64,000 nt of DNA from Saururus chinensis. Lineage: Eukaryota; Streptophyta; Magnoliopsida; Piperales; Saururaceae. The DNA lies in the NCBI GenBank assembly GCA_035235625.1, contig CP141141.1, positions 39,207,719 through 39,271,718 on the forward strand, read 5' to 3'. A program made the position numbers and the translations under genes. Of this stretch, positions 37,860 through 49,679 are shown one piece after another (the first letter of the stretch is position 1; each line of letters opens with the position of its first letter). The notes beneath the pieces are model-generated. The model searched no databases. It saw only the letters and a program-made list of their open reading frames with translations, and was not told the origin of the DNA.

Positions 37860-40197
37860 GGGAAAATTATTTAAATAATATTAAAAAAATAATTACTAAA
37901 ATTACAGAGAAAAAAATAATTTTCAAAGTAGTGTCGATTTTGGCCACTTAGGTGCCGCTTGCGTGGTATTTTTATATTTTTTTTATTTCATCTTTCTGGA
38001 CGACGAGATCAATAGAAGGACGATATCAATTTTAAGTTGATCTCGTCCTTCGGAAGGACAAAATAAATTTTAAGTTGATCTCGTCCTTCTGAAGGAAGAA
38101 ATCATAACACTTCACTTTCCTCGAGCAAAAGCATCAAGTACAAACAAATTTTGTCATTATAAAGGATGAAATCAGCTTAAAGTTGATTTCGTCCTTCTAA
38201 AGAAATAAATTCACTATTTTTACGCCCCGCCCACCCCGTCCCCCCTCCCGATAGTATCATTCCAAAGCGTCCCTACTATTAAATTCCAGATTTTGCTGCC
38301 GCATTTGTCGCCATCCGCCGCCTCGTTTGGTGTTGCCGTCCGCTGCCATCAGTCCCTCAGCCCAAAGCTCGTCCGCCCGGAGCCCCTCAGCGCAGATCTA
38401 CTCCGCCTAGAACCCCTCTGCCCGGAATTCCTCCAGAAGTCTGCCCAGATCCATTCATACTTCGCTGCCCCAAATCCATCCACCTACAATTCCTTTACCT
38501 AAAGGTATTTTTTTATTTTGTATTCTATGATCAAAACATTAAAACTGCATGACGGATTGGTTGGGTATTAGGTGATTTAAGTTTTTATTTTTTAATTTCG
38601 TGGTATGTAATTAATGCAGCAAGTTAGAATGACAGATTAGTTAAATTTTTGTCGCTTAAAGGGTTTGTTTTGTTATTTGGTGTTCTATAATAAAGGCGTC
38701 AAAATTGCATGACAAAAAGGTTGTTTTTGGGGAGATTTTAGGTTCTGTTTTTTTATATGATGTACTGTAATCAAGACAGCAAGAAAGAGTTCACATATTG
38801 GTTGAATTTTTGTCAATTTAAGGGTCCAGTGTTTTGATTTCTTGTTCTGTAATCTAGACGGAAATATGGTGTGTGATTATATTTTCTTAGTTTATTTAAG
38901 TTCGTATGTTAAGGGAGTGAAATTGTCCTATGAAATTGTGATATGATTTTTGTTGATTGAGTGGAATTGCTTAATTAAGCTCAAGTAGTAGATTAATCTC
39001 ATATTTCAGTAAGTAAAGTAGTTATTTTGAAATAATTATTTAATATATTATTTTTGTAATTTATTGATTATGAATTAAGTGAATAGAGATGACGGAAGAA
39101 ATAGTTAGTTTATGCTTCACCATGAAGGACGTAAAGATGGATTATTCATCATGAAGCCAACTACTTATGATGAACTTGAGATACAAGTAGGTAGCAAAGT
39201 TGGGTGGGATCGAAGGGTATGAAAAATTATTATACAATGTAACCTTCCAATATTTGGATCGAGATTAGGACTACTACGTGTAGATGATGAGGCATCATTT
39301 TGACAAATGTTTCACCATTTGTCTCACGTATTTATATTCGAGTAATTTCTCAAAAAAGAGGCCCAAGTGCTTAGTGAATGGTGCAATGTAAGTAGGAGTT
39401 CACATAGGAGCTCACACAGGAGCTCTAAAAGAAATGTGAGCACTGGAAGGCATATGCAAATACAGTGGATGATAATGAAGAAGAAAATTTATCGATGACA
39501 ATAGCTTCAAATGACACCATAGGTTGTCTACACCTATTGACGATGAAAGTGGACCTAATTGGAGGTAAGGTTTCTTAAGATGTGAATCTTATAATTATCG
39601 ATGAAAAGTAGAATATTAAATTATAAATTTTGTGTGTAATGTGGAAGGTACACATCACATGTACATGAGACATTTAGCCTTGAAATGTCTCAAGGCGGTG
39701 CATGGTTTCGAACTCAAAGCTCAATGGGCATTCCTTACCCTTACACAGGTGTTGGACATACTCATGTTGGACTATCCAAACCAAGGTGAAATATATATTT
39801 ATAAACGAATCTAACATTTTTAGTTTTTAAAGAAGTATTTAAGTAATATGAAATTCAAAACATGTGCAATATTTGGATTTCGTCCTTGTGAAGGATGAAA
39901 TCAGCTAATTAGTTGAATTTGTCCTTCCAAAGGACAAAATCCACTTGAATGCCGAAACCTTCTCTCTTTCTTTAGTCGCAAAGCCGATGTTGGGATTTCA
40001 TCATTTCAAAAGACGAAATCAGCTTAAAACTGATTTTGTCCTTTAGAATGATGAAATCGAAAAAAAATAAAAAAAAACATGCAGACCAGTGCTTGGCTAG
40101 TGCCTACGTGGCCAAAACGGACACCACTTGGGGAAATATTTTTTTCTCTCCACAATTTTGGTAATTATTTTTTTAATAGCATTTAAATAATTTTCCC
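37860..40197 (+). mobile_element. Mutator-like deletion derivative with 9-bp target duplication
   Basis: The ends GGGAAAATTATTTAAAT are exact inverted repeats, and the match continues imperfectly for more than 100 bp through a GGCCAC.TAGGTGCC-type motif. Flanking 9-mers are TATATGGTA (37,851-37,859) and TATATGATA (40,198-40,206), eight of nine alike. The subterminal parts on both sides hold repeated short palindromes of the form GATTTCGTCCTT..AAGGACGAAATC. Inside is only the 5' part of a mudrA gene (39,091-39,815). It is therefore an internally deleted relative of the larger element at 40,200-45,779, in opposite orientation. Confidence 0.85.
39091..39815 (+). pseudogene. Truncated 5' part of a mudrA-type transposase gene
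   Basis: The segment is homologous, in the opposite orientation, to 43,561-44,280. It shares the PB1-like start region (YEGR..G LFI-MKPTTYDELEIQ-type sequence, then GWDR), the splice donor TTGGAG|GTAAGGT, and the downstream stretch ending YPNQGEIYIYKRI. Frame breaks occur (a stop after the first GWDRR-like motif), and everything encoding the catalytic domain is missing. It could only be mobilised in trans. Confidence 0.75.
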
Positions 40198-40559
40198 TAT
40201 ATGATAAATATTTTATCTCCTATTATATGATAGATAGGTTACATATTATAAATTTAAGAGGTGTAACATAATGCTTTTATCAGAGATTTGGTTGTTAAAA
40301 CTTTTTGTGAAATATTACATCGATCACAAAGTAAAAAATATATAATTTTGCAAGAGACAAAAAAAATGAAGTTACATACCCATAATAATCTTTGTATATA
40401 AATAACTAGAACTTGTAATATGCTATAACTAAATGGGTGGTGGGGAGGGGATGTAAAAAAACCTACAAGTCATTTGAAGATAACATTAGAATTTTCAAAA
40501 TGATCGTATTCTTTCTTTTAATTTTTTTTAACTAATCCCTTAATGAAGAAGGGTCAGAC

Positions 40560-41150
40560 AACCGACAATTCCCAAAGTCATGGCCTAATATGCTTTCCCT
40601 AACTCTCGGTATAAAAATGTAAGAGTGACATTGCCTCATGCATAAGTGCCTACTATGTCAAAGTCCGCGAGGAGGGAGAGATACGCAACATGTACATGAC
40701 TATTCGTGTTATCCATAAATATCATAGCCCCAAGTAAATGTAATAAATATGCTCGTGCATGCTCCTTGTTCACATATACGTGGCATCTGCTGGGAGCTCA
40801 TGAAACACACCTAAGAGTCATCAAAGGCTCACTCGGCTCCCATGCATCACTGTAGAACGAGGAATTCTACCAAGGAGTCTGACTAATAAATCCAAATGAT
40901 CTCCTCCTGTCGTGCCTGTCATAGCCTTTCCATCGATGCATAGTTCTAAAAGAATTACCACATCCATGAGAGTGATGGACATCTCCCCATAAAGTAGGTG
41001 AAACATTTGTGTCTCCCTCCTTCATCTTTCGACAAAAGTTGTTAATAAAGGCCTATTGAGATGAACGTAATATATATGAATAAAATGTCCAAATCCTGCT
41101 CGCTCGATATATGGTAGGATACGCTTATTTACGGGCCACTGTCGGAGATA
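40560..41150 (-). pseudogene. Plant mobile domain (PMD) gene remnant
   Basis: On the minus strand the fragments follow the order of a plant mobile domain (the MAIN/MAIL-type aminotransferase-like domain). They are LPYIERAGFGHF, then LNRPLLTTFVER and RRETQMFHLLYGEMSITL, then LELCIDGKAMTG, LLGRIPRSTVMHGSRVSL, and after a frame change LHLLGAMIFMDNTNSHVHVA with YLSLLADFDIVGTYA and FLYRELGKAY. The domain is interrupted by a TGA at 41,022-41,024, where the family has Trp (VERW), by another TGA at 40,636-40,638, where the family has Trp (YSWG), and by at least one frameshift. The fragment stops after a GCL motif, short of the usual end. PMDs occur both in host genes and inside Mutator and Gypsy transposons. 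Position and strand behind mudrA indicate the transposon type. Confidence 0.8.
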
Positions 41151-41439
41151 TCAAAAATTTTTGGTGCACTCAAGGCACCCGGGGTCCTATAATAAATTTA
41201 AATATTATAACCCAACATAATATATAGTCTAAAAAATTAAATAAATTTCATGAACAATTAGAATACCTCTCCTCGCCAAATAGAAGTCGATATGTGACTC
41301 CTACTGGACAAATACCATCTCATCAATAGGGCCTAGCCCGTAAAAAGACTCCATGTGATCCATATGATATGTGGAGAATTAAGATCGTTATAAACATATA
41401 ATCATATCTAAAATAGATAATAAATAAAAAGAGTAATTG

Positions 41440-44280
41440 TATGTTTACCAATCAACATGAGGGTTTCTACAGGATTTACTATTATGCCTAGTTTGTTTGC
41501 ACCTCCCACATTTATACCCTGCTCTACCATCTCTCTCCATAGTCACACGGTCTATTGTATTCCTAATGCGAATAGATCGTGGGTGACCGGGTTGTCATGT
41601 TGCTCTTGAAGGGAATAACACATAAGGTATATCTCTCTCCCAAAACTCCCGACCATGAGGAGAATAGAATTGTGCGTACACATTTCTATAAGCGGTCGAT
41701 GTGTAATGAAGTCTTGCATGTATAGGTTCCCACCGCTTTCCCCACACAACAATAAGGTGTGAGTAATGCTACAAATAGACTTGAGGGAGATTGCATGTAC
41801 AAGTATGAAGAACTGCATTCCCCACACCCTTCCGGCCACGCATTGACATCACTTCATACTCATTGCGGTTGATCCTGTTAATTAAATACTCCCCAATTCT
41901 TCTTGTTTGTTATCTAATTAACCCTTCCACTCTGGGAGTATACAGGGTGGCCATGGAATCCGAAGTAGAAGATCGTTTCATGAAGAATTTTACTACCCAA
42001 TAAAAAAACACTAAAGCCTGCATGGGTAATCCCCGTGCCCCCTTCAAGAAACTATTTAAACTTTCAGCCATATTTGTAGTCGTCATGCCAAATCTTCTAA
42101 AACCATCATGAGCAAGAGACCACTGTGTAGGATTCAATCTTCTCCTAAGAGGAACCGTTTTGCCCTAAGATTCTCCTAACCAATCAAGTCCATTTTAGCA
42201 TTAAACTGTTCTACTATCAGTGCACAGGCTGCTGCCCCAAATTAAGTCCGTCAGTGTAACATTTTTAAACTTCTTAAAATTTGCCTTTATGTGACGAATG
42301 TAGTAATGATGGTAGCAGTATGGCTCGGGAAGAATCTCTAGCATGGTCTTCCGAAGCCCCTTATGTCTATCTGAAATAACTACGACATTCGTCATACCCA
42401 TAAATACATTATCCCTTAGTTGACTTAAGAACTATTTCCAATTTTCATAATCTTTCTTTGCTACTATCCCGAATGCTAGAGGAAATAACTCATTGTTTCC
42501 ATCTGTAGCCATTGCAGCCATAAGAGCTCCAGGATACCGACCATACAAGTGAGTGGCATCGACACCAATCACCAGGATGCAATGACGAAACCCCACGATA
42601 GATGGCCCAAATGCCCAAAACGTCTGCTTAAATCTCCTATACATGCCACCATCTTCACCAGTTACTTCATCATACTCCAAGTTGTAGTAGGTGTCGGGAT
42701 TCGCATCTTGCGCTACCCTGAGGTACATTGGCAATAATTTGTATGATTCAACCCAATCCCCATAAATGGCCTTTATGGCCATATTCTTTGTCGGCCATGC
42801 ATTCTTATACAAAATATCAACGTGGAACATCTCCTTCATTCTTTGAATAATATCACATGGTGTGATAGTTAATTCGGCTTGGATGGCGGGCATTATGACA
42901 TTTGAAACTAATGATGCACTACACTGCCTATGATCAGTGCTAAGCTGGGCATTCCGACATGTGTGGTCACCTCCATATGTCTTCAATTTAAAGTACCTTG
43001 CACCCTTCTTCATTGATCCATGAACTCTCCAATGGCAAGCACTATCAATGCACTTCACTGTATACTCTTGACATATTTGTGCGTAGAACCTTACATTGGA
43101 CATGATTCTTAATTGAAAACTCCCTCAAGGTTGTGACAAATGTCTCTTTATTCTCAAAGATACGCCCAACATTTAACTCTTATTCGTTTTGTTGGTCCAT
43201 ATCCACGGCATAATTAACTGCCGCATCAATCTCCTCATCTATGATATGTGCATATAGTCGCCCCTCCTCATCATAGTACGGCGGCTCTTCATCATCCACA
43301 TTCATGTCATTTGCGGCAATTGCATTGTCTACCGCATCATTCCCCTCTCCATCAACCATCTGTTGAGCGTTTTCTTCACCTCTGACACCTTCTTCGTTCA
43401 TGTCATACTCTTCTTCACTTGCTTCGCCAATATTATCTTTGCATTCATTTGTCTCATTTACATCAACATCTTCATCATGGACATAAGATCCCCTACACAT
43501 AAACATCATATATGTATTAAATTCCATATGACTTAAACCCTTCTTTAAAACCTAAAAAAGTTATATTCGTTTATAAATATGTATTTCTCCTTGGATTGGA
43601 TGGTCCAGCATCGGTATGTTCAACACTTGTGTAGGGGTAATGAATGCCCACCGAGCTTTGAGTTCCATGTCATGCACAACCTTGAGACATTTGAAGGCTA
43701 AATGGCTCATGTGCATGCTATGTGTACTTTTCACATTGCACACAAAAATTCATAATTTAACATCCTGATTTTCATCGATAATTATAAGATTTAATCAGGA
43801 TTCACATCTTAATAAACCTTACCTCCAACTAGGTCCACTTCCATAATTAATAGGTGCAGATGACCTATGAGGTTCATTTGAAGCTACTATCATCGATAAA
43901 TTTCCTTCTTCTTCATTATCCACTAGCATTTGCATATGCCTTCCACTATTCACATTTCTTTCATAGCTCCTATGAAAGCTCCTGTGTAAACTACTGCGCC
44001 TTTCACTAGGCGTTTGGGCCTCTTTTTCAAGAAATAGTTTGAAACAAATTATGTGAGAGGAATGATGAAAAATAAAACTCAATGATGCATCATCATTTAT
44101 ACATATCAGTCCCGATCTCCATCCAAATGTCAGTATATTACATTTAATAGTAATTTTCCATCTCCTTCGATCCCACCCAACTTTGTCAGCTACTTGTATC
44201 TGAAGTTCATCATAAGTAGATGGTTTCTTAATTAATAATCCATCTGTGCGTCCTTCATAGTGAAGCATAAAACTAATCAT
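41440..44280 (-). pseudogene. mudrA-type Mutator transposase, disabled
   Basis: The order of recognisable parts on the minus strand is as follows. A PB1-like N-terminus is encoded at 43,819-44,280 and ends at a splice donor (TTGGAG|GTAAG). A linker exon or frame lies at 43,561-43,743, and an acidic region at 43,180-43,527. The DNA-binding part and start of the MULE transposase domain are at 42,432-43,103, with CHWRVHGSMKKG and first catalytic Asp in VIGVDATHL. Then come the second Asp motif VVISDRHKGL (42,201-42,401), TTNMAESLNSFLKGAR (41,910-42,137), a SWIM-type HTCTCNLPQ with a damaged HYSH half (about 41,750-41,800), and a terminal CCHC zinc knuckle YKCGRCKQTRHNSKSC (about 41,468-41,512). 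A TAG stop at 42,432-42,434 replaces the Trp usually found in NW.WFLSQLR, and frameshifts follow near 42,200 and in the SWIM region. No intact transposase can be made. Upstream DNA (44,281-45,464) is its 5' region, in which I see no other gene. Confidence 0.88.
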
Positions 44281-45464
44281 TTATTCTGCCATCTATATTC
44301 ACTTAATTCATAAACAATAAATTACAGAAATAATACATTAATCAATTACTTCAAAATAACTACTTTATAAAAACCAACAGTAAATAAATCAATTGCACGC
44401 TATTAAAATCAGCTTTTTAAGTTAGAAACCAGCATCATAATTTTAAAAAAAACTTGAATAAACTTGAATAATATCCATCACTAGAAAATTGAAGTCTTTC
44501 TTTTTTTTCCATAGGAAACATTGAAGTCTTAAATTGTGTAAGGCATACAAACACTTGTAATGTTAAAGAAAAAAAATGTATAGACTTGGTTCCCCTTTTC
44601 ATCTTTCCAAAATTTATCTTTAATTTCAAATGGGATTCGTGTCTGTTCCTAATTTTATTTTATCTTTTGCATTCATTCACTCACTTATTTGCTAGATACA
44701 GTCCCATTTTGATAAGATAATTTTAAGAGCTAAAAACTACATATTCATTTGATTTCCATATGTCTTACAAGTTACTACCAGCTAAATGAGATTAACTGGT
44801 GGAGGAAGTCTCCATTGCTTGGACATGGGAGAGGATATTGATACTTGCGTAGAGACCGATTGATTACAAAAGACACTGTGCGGCCAAGTTAAGTTCGCTT
44901 GGCTACCAATTTCAAATTACCTATAGGACTTTTTAGGGGCCACGAACATGATTGAAAATGGAAATGGAAATGAGCTCATTTGTTTTAGAAAAGAGCAGAT
45001 CCGTCTAGATGGAACTGACTAGACATGGTTAACTTTGATAACTTGTGAAAATGCTATGTCATCCACTTCTAGGTCAATTCATCAAACATCATATAAGCAT
45101 TAGCTCATTTGTGACTCTCACAATCTAACATTAATAAAAAAACAACCAAAACTTTTCATTAAGAAAGAGAAAAATAAATACTTATTCTTTAACATTAACA
45201 CCCAAATCCATCGAAAAACATCCGTTTTGTGTTCTATGCCTGAATTATACTCATATAAAAAATCACATCAAGGGAAAACAAACTTGTGTATGTGGTCGGA
45301 TAGTGGAGGAATCATGTGTGAGGAGCGTGGTGGACGGCGGAGCGCAGTGAACGACAGTTTCCCTTTGCTCGGTGGGGGATTTGGGAGGAGCACGGTGTGG
45401 GCTAAGAAATTTGAAACGCAGGAGACGAATGGGAAGAGGAACGGCCGGGTAAATAGATGGGGGA

Positions 45465-45779
45465 TTTCGTTGTTGAGAAGGACGAAATCCACTTAATGCA
45501 TCCCGCCGTGAGTGAGTTGGGTGGAAGGGAGCGAAGTGGTAGGATTTTGTCCTTCTAAAGGACGAAATTAGTTTAAGCTAATTTTGTCCTTCCAAAGGAC
45601 GAAATCTACTTAATGTCAACCACATGGGATTTCATCATTTGGAAGGACGAAATCAAAAATAATTTAAAAAAAAAAAAAAGTTACGTAGGCACCAGCGCTT
45701 AGCTAGTGCCTACGTGGATAAAAAGAACACTACATTGGTAAAAAAATTTCCAAAGTACACTTATTTTAAATAATTTTCC
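45465..45779 (-). repeat. Terminal and subterminal repeats of the Mutator-like element
   Basis: At least four copies of a short palindrome (CGTCCTTC.AAAGGACGAAAT type) are followed by a 28-bp hairpin GTAGGCACCAGCGC...AGCTAGTGCCTAC and an AT-rich terminus. The same arrangement occurs at both ends of the 37,860-40,197 element. Such clusters are candidate transposase-binding sites (inference). Confidence 0.65.
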
Positions 45780-45879
45780 TATAATTAAATAGTTCGTCTA
45801 ACTATTTTTGAAATGGGAAATAACAAATACAATATGTTTACTATGTGCACTTTGACTAGTATAAATATAAAAGAAAATC

Positions 45880-46348
45880 AAGAGTGACACCTCTCCCACA
45901 ATTGGGTAGAGATCCGAGCCCACCAAAGCTTATCAGCTTGTCTCACTTTTGTACTTGTTCATGCAAAGTATTGGAAATTTGGCACTCAGCACGTGATATA
46001 AATTCCATTTTTAGCTGGGATAAGTCTGGTAAGCAATCTCAAAGCAACCTAAACTGGGCAATTGGGCTCGTGTCAGGTCTATTTGAATCCCATTTTTGTC
46101 CGTATATGCAGCAATCTGACGGACATATTTCCTGTCCGTCCGAGTCTGTACCCGCCCGAACCACCAGCCTCCCTAATGAAGTGCTCAGCGTGCGACGATA
46201 TGAACCGTTGGATCTAGGGCAAGGCATCTCCTCTGATCCCATCGCCCTTTATAAGCCCGGTTTCCCGCAAAACCCTGATTCCGCTCCCCCGAGTCTTCGA
46301 ACGGCCTGAGAAGAATCCATAAGGACTTGCCAGAAGGCGGCGGAGAAG
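45880..46348 (+). promoter_or_regulatory. Promoter and 5' UTR region of the eL34 gene
   Basis: TGGGCA and TGGGCT (46,050-46,066) resemble the site II motifs common in plant ribosomal-protein promoters. A TATA-like TTTATAAG lies about 100 bp before the start codon, and AAAACCCTGA (about 46,267) is one base off a telo-box. Transcription start not determined. A 141-codon frame here (45,884-46,309) is judged fortuitous. Confidence 0.5.
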
Positions 46349-48185
46349 ATGGTGCAGCGGCTCACGTACCGGAAGCGGCATAGCTACGCTACCAAGTCCA
46401 ACCAGCACCGCGTCGTCAAGACCCCCGGTCGGTTTCATGTTCTCTCCTTCCCGTCCGTTTCCGATTTTCAGTTGTTCCTGCTGTTTGATTGGGTGAAGTG
46501 ACGTGATTGTGACGAATGTGGGTTTTTTTTGTGTGTGTGTGAAGGTGGGAAGCTGATTTACCAGTCGACCAAGAAGAGAGCAAGTGGCCCGAAGTGCCCT
46601 GTTACCGGAAAGAGGATCCAAGGGGTATGTGGGCTTTTCTGCTTTTTTCTTTTGGTGTATTATGATTGCGTTTCTTTCTCGTTTAATGCTTTCGTTTTCC
46701 TTGATTTCTGAACTCTCTGCTCGTTGTGGATGTATCTGGATTCCAATTCTATGATCATGATGCTGCTAGATAGGATTTCTAATATATTTAGTTGTCTAAC
46801 AGCAAAAATGTATGATGTGGTCGCGTATTTATGTGGGATCTTATTGTATTTAAAATTCTGAACTTATAACATGAGATTTTTTCCTACCTGTAAGTTGTTA
46901 TAAATGATAATTCTGTCCTTTTTTCCGCTCGCGCTTTTTTGGGTGGTTAAAATTTTGATTTTTGGGTAATATTATTTGGGACTTTGTATGTAGACAGTTT
47001 ATTCTTCCATGGAAGGATTATACTCGAAGCTACTGCTGCTTGGCCTCTCTGAGTGCTAATTATAACAAGTATTCCGTCCGTCTTATATTAATAGCTACGC
47101 TTGAAAAAATAGTAGTTTTTATTGAATGATGAAATCTATATATAAGGGAAGAGAAAATAAGCTTATGATACATTTTTTACGTACCCAACCACTTAAATTG
47201 AACTGAATGGAGCTATTAAGTTTAACAAATTTTTTTTGTCAAATGGAGCTATTAATTTAGGACGGAGAGAGTATTATTCGTTATCTTATTGCCAGGATTA
47301 ACTGTTATTTGAGTCCTAGTGATTTGAAGCATTTTACTGTCAGCAATCAACTTGCATTTCAAAATGTTTCTTTTTCATCTTGATATGTAAATAGCATTCC
47401 TAATGGGACGTTGTTTCTAAATTTAAACGCTTACAAGATTTGTTTTTTTATTAACGATTATTTGAAGATCTCTTGGATGCCTGTATTTTCTTGCTGATAT
47501 CATTGGTTTCTATATGTAGTGATTGTGGTTCTTTTATAATCAAGCTTTAAATTAGCCTATATAGTGTGTACTCTCTTTTAAGCTGGAGATTACGCATGCT
47601 ATTCTTACTGTGTGAGGTTAATACTTTGGGTTATTTCCTTGCGCTTGTATCCTGGTTTGTTCAAATCTAGATGTAACTTCTCTTTAGAGTCTGCATATGA
47701 GGACTTGGTGTAGACAACGGATCTCTTATTCTGAAGGTGTCAAAACTATCAATATCCGATAATACTGATTTATCAACAATGTTGACCTGTGGTTGTCTTA
47801 ATGATCATACATTATTTTTCTTTTTTGATAGCCTCTGGCCAGTTTTTAATGAGGGTATTTGGAAGATTTAACTTCGGGTTTTCTTATATTTTCAGATTCC
47901 GCACCTCAGACCTGCAGAGTATAAGCGATCTAGACTAGCTAGAAACCGAAGGACTGTTAACCGAGCATATGGTGGGGTCCTCTCTGGAGGTGCTGTGAGA
48001 GAAAGGTTGGTGTTTTTCTTTTTTTAATTTCGTGTGCCAACTTGATGTTTGTTATCTGAGGTGTGTAATTGTTGCCCGACTTTGCTTGCAGGATAATTCG
48101 GGCTTTCTTGGTGGAGGAACAAAAGATCGTGAAGAAAGTATTGAAGATTCAAAAAGCTAAGGAAAAGCAAGCGGCCAAAAGCTAA
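46349..48185 (+). CDS. RPL34: Large-subunit ribosomal protein eL34 (RPL34), complete
   Basis: eL34 is a small basic protein of the cytosolic 60S ribosomal subunit. Four exons, 46,349-46,427, 46,545-46,624, 47,896-48,005 and 48,092-48,185, join in phase (79+80+110+94 nt) to a 120-residue protein, the normal plant length. It opens [20 protein letters not shown], which is the eL34 signature, and continues with [29 protein letters not shown] and [14 protein letters not shown] to a Lys-rich tail ending KQAAKS. The start at 46,349 is the only one that gives this N-terminus. The third intron (1.27 kb) contains a Stowaway MITE. All key stretches are intact, so the gene should be functional. It is probably one of several paralogues, as is usual for plant ribosomal proteins. 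Confidence 0.98.
47072..47271. mobile_element. Stowaway-like MITE in the third eL34 intron
   Basis: The ends (TTCCGTCCGTC... / ...GGACGGAGAGAG) are flanked by TA on both sides, as in Tc1/Mariner MITEs. The element is 200 bp. Its body (CTTATATTAATAGCTA, TAGTTTTTATTGAATGATGAAA) matches the copy at 50,632. Confidence 0.8.
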
Positions 48186-49679
48186 ATTTAGGTCAAAAGC
48201 AAGATGAAAAGAAGGCATTGGAGAACTGTTCGGGCGAGAGTTTTTTGTTTCACAAGCATTTTACTACATTAAAATGTGATGGTAGGTGTAATTCAACCGC
48301 TGCCGTTTTACCTGGATATGAATTCTTTGAATCCTTTCAGTGGCTTTTTGTTGGTAATATATGTTTTTTTTTCAAATGAAACATTGTTTTCCTAGTACAT
48401 GACAGCGGATCTGGACATTTTTCCAAATGTGCTGTAGCTGTTATATTGGTTAAATCAATCTGTAGCACGGTGATTTTGTTTTTATATTTTTTTAGTAAGA
48501 CAATTGGTTATCAAGGTTAATTACTTGGGTTGAGCAGCATGGAGAGGTTGGCATAAAAGATTATGCCACAGCATTCGAGTAGTTGGCTTGGAGCAATCCG
48601 AAAGACAGCATATGCAGTTTTCACCTATTTGCTGCATTGTCAGCTTGGTTCGTTTTTGGATTTTTGTAGCCTTACCGAGTCAAAATGAACCGGCCAGTTG
48701 TACTGTGAGACCCCTCCGGATTGGCCGGGTCGACCGTTCAGGATTTATGTTTAGTACATTAAAAATGATTTTCTGACACCATAATTTGTCGTATAAAAGC
48801 TTAAGTCGGGCTGGATTGATAATAGTAGCCCCTATTGTTGATACTATTATCACTACCGCCGCAGGACATTGCAGCGGGGTTTGGTTGCGAGGGAGGTATT
48901 ATCAATCCCGCGAGGGCGTGCTCCAGGCTCTTCGTGCTTCACTACGTGTTTAAGAAACACAAAATGGGAAATTTTGAAATGCTTTATACTTGTTGACGTG
49001 CAATTGCTTCAGAGCGTTAGGCCATGCTCTGCACGAACCCATGAATATTTTCTCCTTTTTAGAAAATTATAAAAAAACTCGTAGTGAAACTAGATAATAG
49101 AAAGGAGTTGAAGTACAGATCCACCAAACTGGTCATCAAATGGTCCGGAGATAAGGAAGAGGAGGTCGTTTACACAACAAAACAGGCGGAATGCAAAGAT
49201 TGTTACTGCATCTCCTGCCATGTTTGCTTCTTTGAAAAAATCTTTGAAGCAAACTTGATACGTTGGCCCTACAATAACCCCTTACACTTATTCTTTATAG
49301 GACCCATATTTGAAACACATACATACACCCCATACATCTAACTAGGGTGTGAGTATTTACATTGTGGGGCCCCAACTTTGAACATGTGTTAGTATTAAGA
49401 CCCACGTGGTTAATGATAGGTTGATCCTATCACGAACCTATGTGAGCTTAGTGAGACCGAGTCTACACCAATTGTAATTGATTATTAATTAATCCACGTA
49501 TAGTGAAGTAGTAGGGTCAAGTGGTTCAACTAGGGTTGGCCTAATTAATGATGTCAACAAGTGACATAAGTGAAACTACCTTAATTTGAAGTAGATATAT
49601 TATTTGGGTGACAATAATAACACAAATTCCTTGTAGCCTAGTTAGTCATGGGCTTTCTCATAGTCTTCAATACTGAACT
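48186..49679. other. eL34 3' UTR and intergenic DNA
   Basis: The first roughly 200 bp should be the eL34 3' UTR. Beyond that I see only short chance frames and no recognisable gene or element ends. Confidence 0.5.

Larger units (their letters stand above)
40207..45779 (-). mobile_element. Decayed large Mutator-like element (mudrA + PMD genes)
   Basis: The right end (TTTAAATAATTTTCC near 45,765-45,779), the CACGTAGGCAC-type subterminal hairpin (45,685-45,716) and the repeated GTCCTTC.AAAGGACGAAAT palindromes (45,465-45,640) match the terminal region of the derivative at 37,860. Reading leftwards come a mudrA pseudogene and then a PMD pseudogene. I could not find the left terminus or a target duplication, so the left limit is nominal and the left end may be lost or joined to the derivative. 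Confidence 0.6.

Noticed and set aside
38293-38502. GC-rich 69-codon frame with many Ser, Pro and Leu
   Set aside because: It lies in the 5' untranslated part of the Mutator derivative, is low-complexity, and has no counterpart frame in the larger element.
45884-46309. 141-codon plus-strand frame just upstream of the eL34 gene
   Set aside because: It lies over the promoter and 5' UTR with site II and TATA-like motifs, has no recognisable domain, and is probably a chance frame in GC-richer promoter DNA.
46214-46621. 135-codon minus-strand frame over eL34 exons 1-2
   Set aside because: Antisense shadow of GC-rich eL34 exons and promoter.
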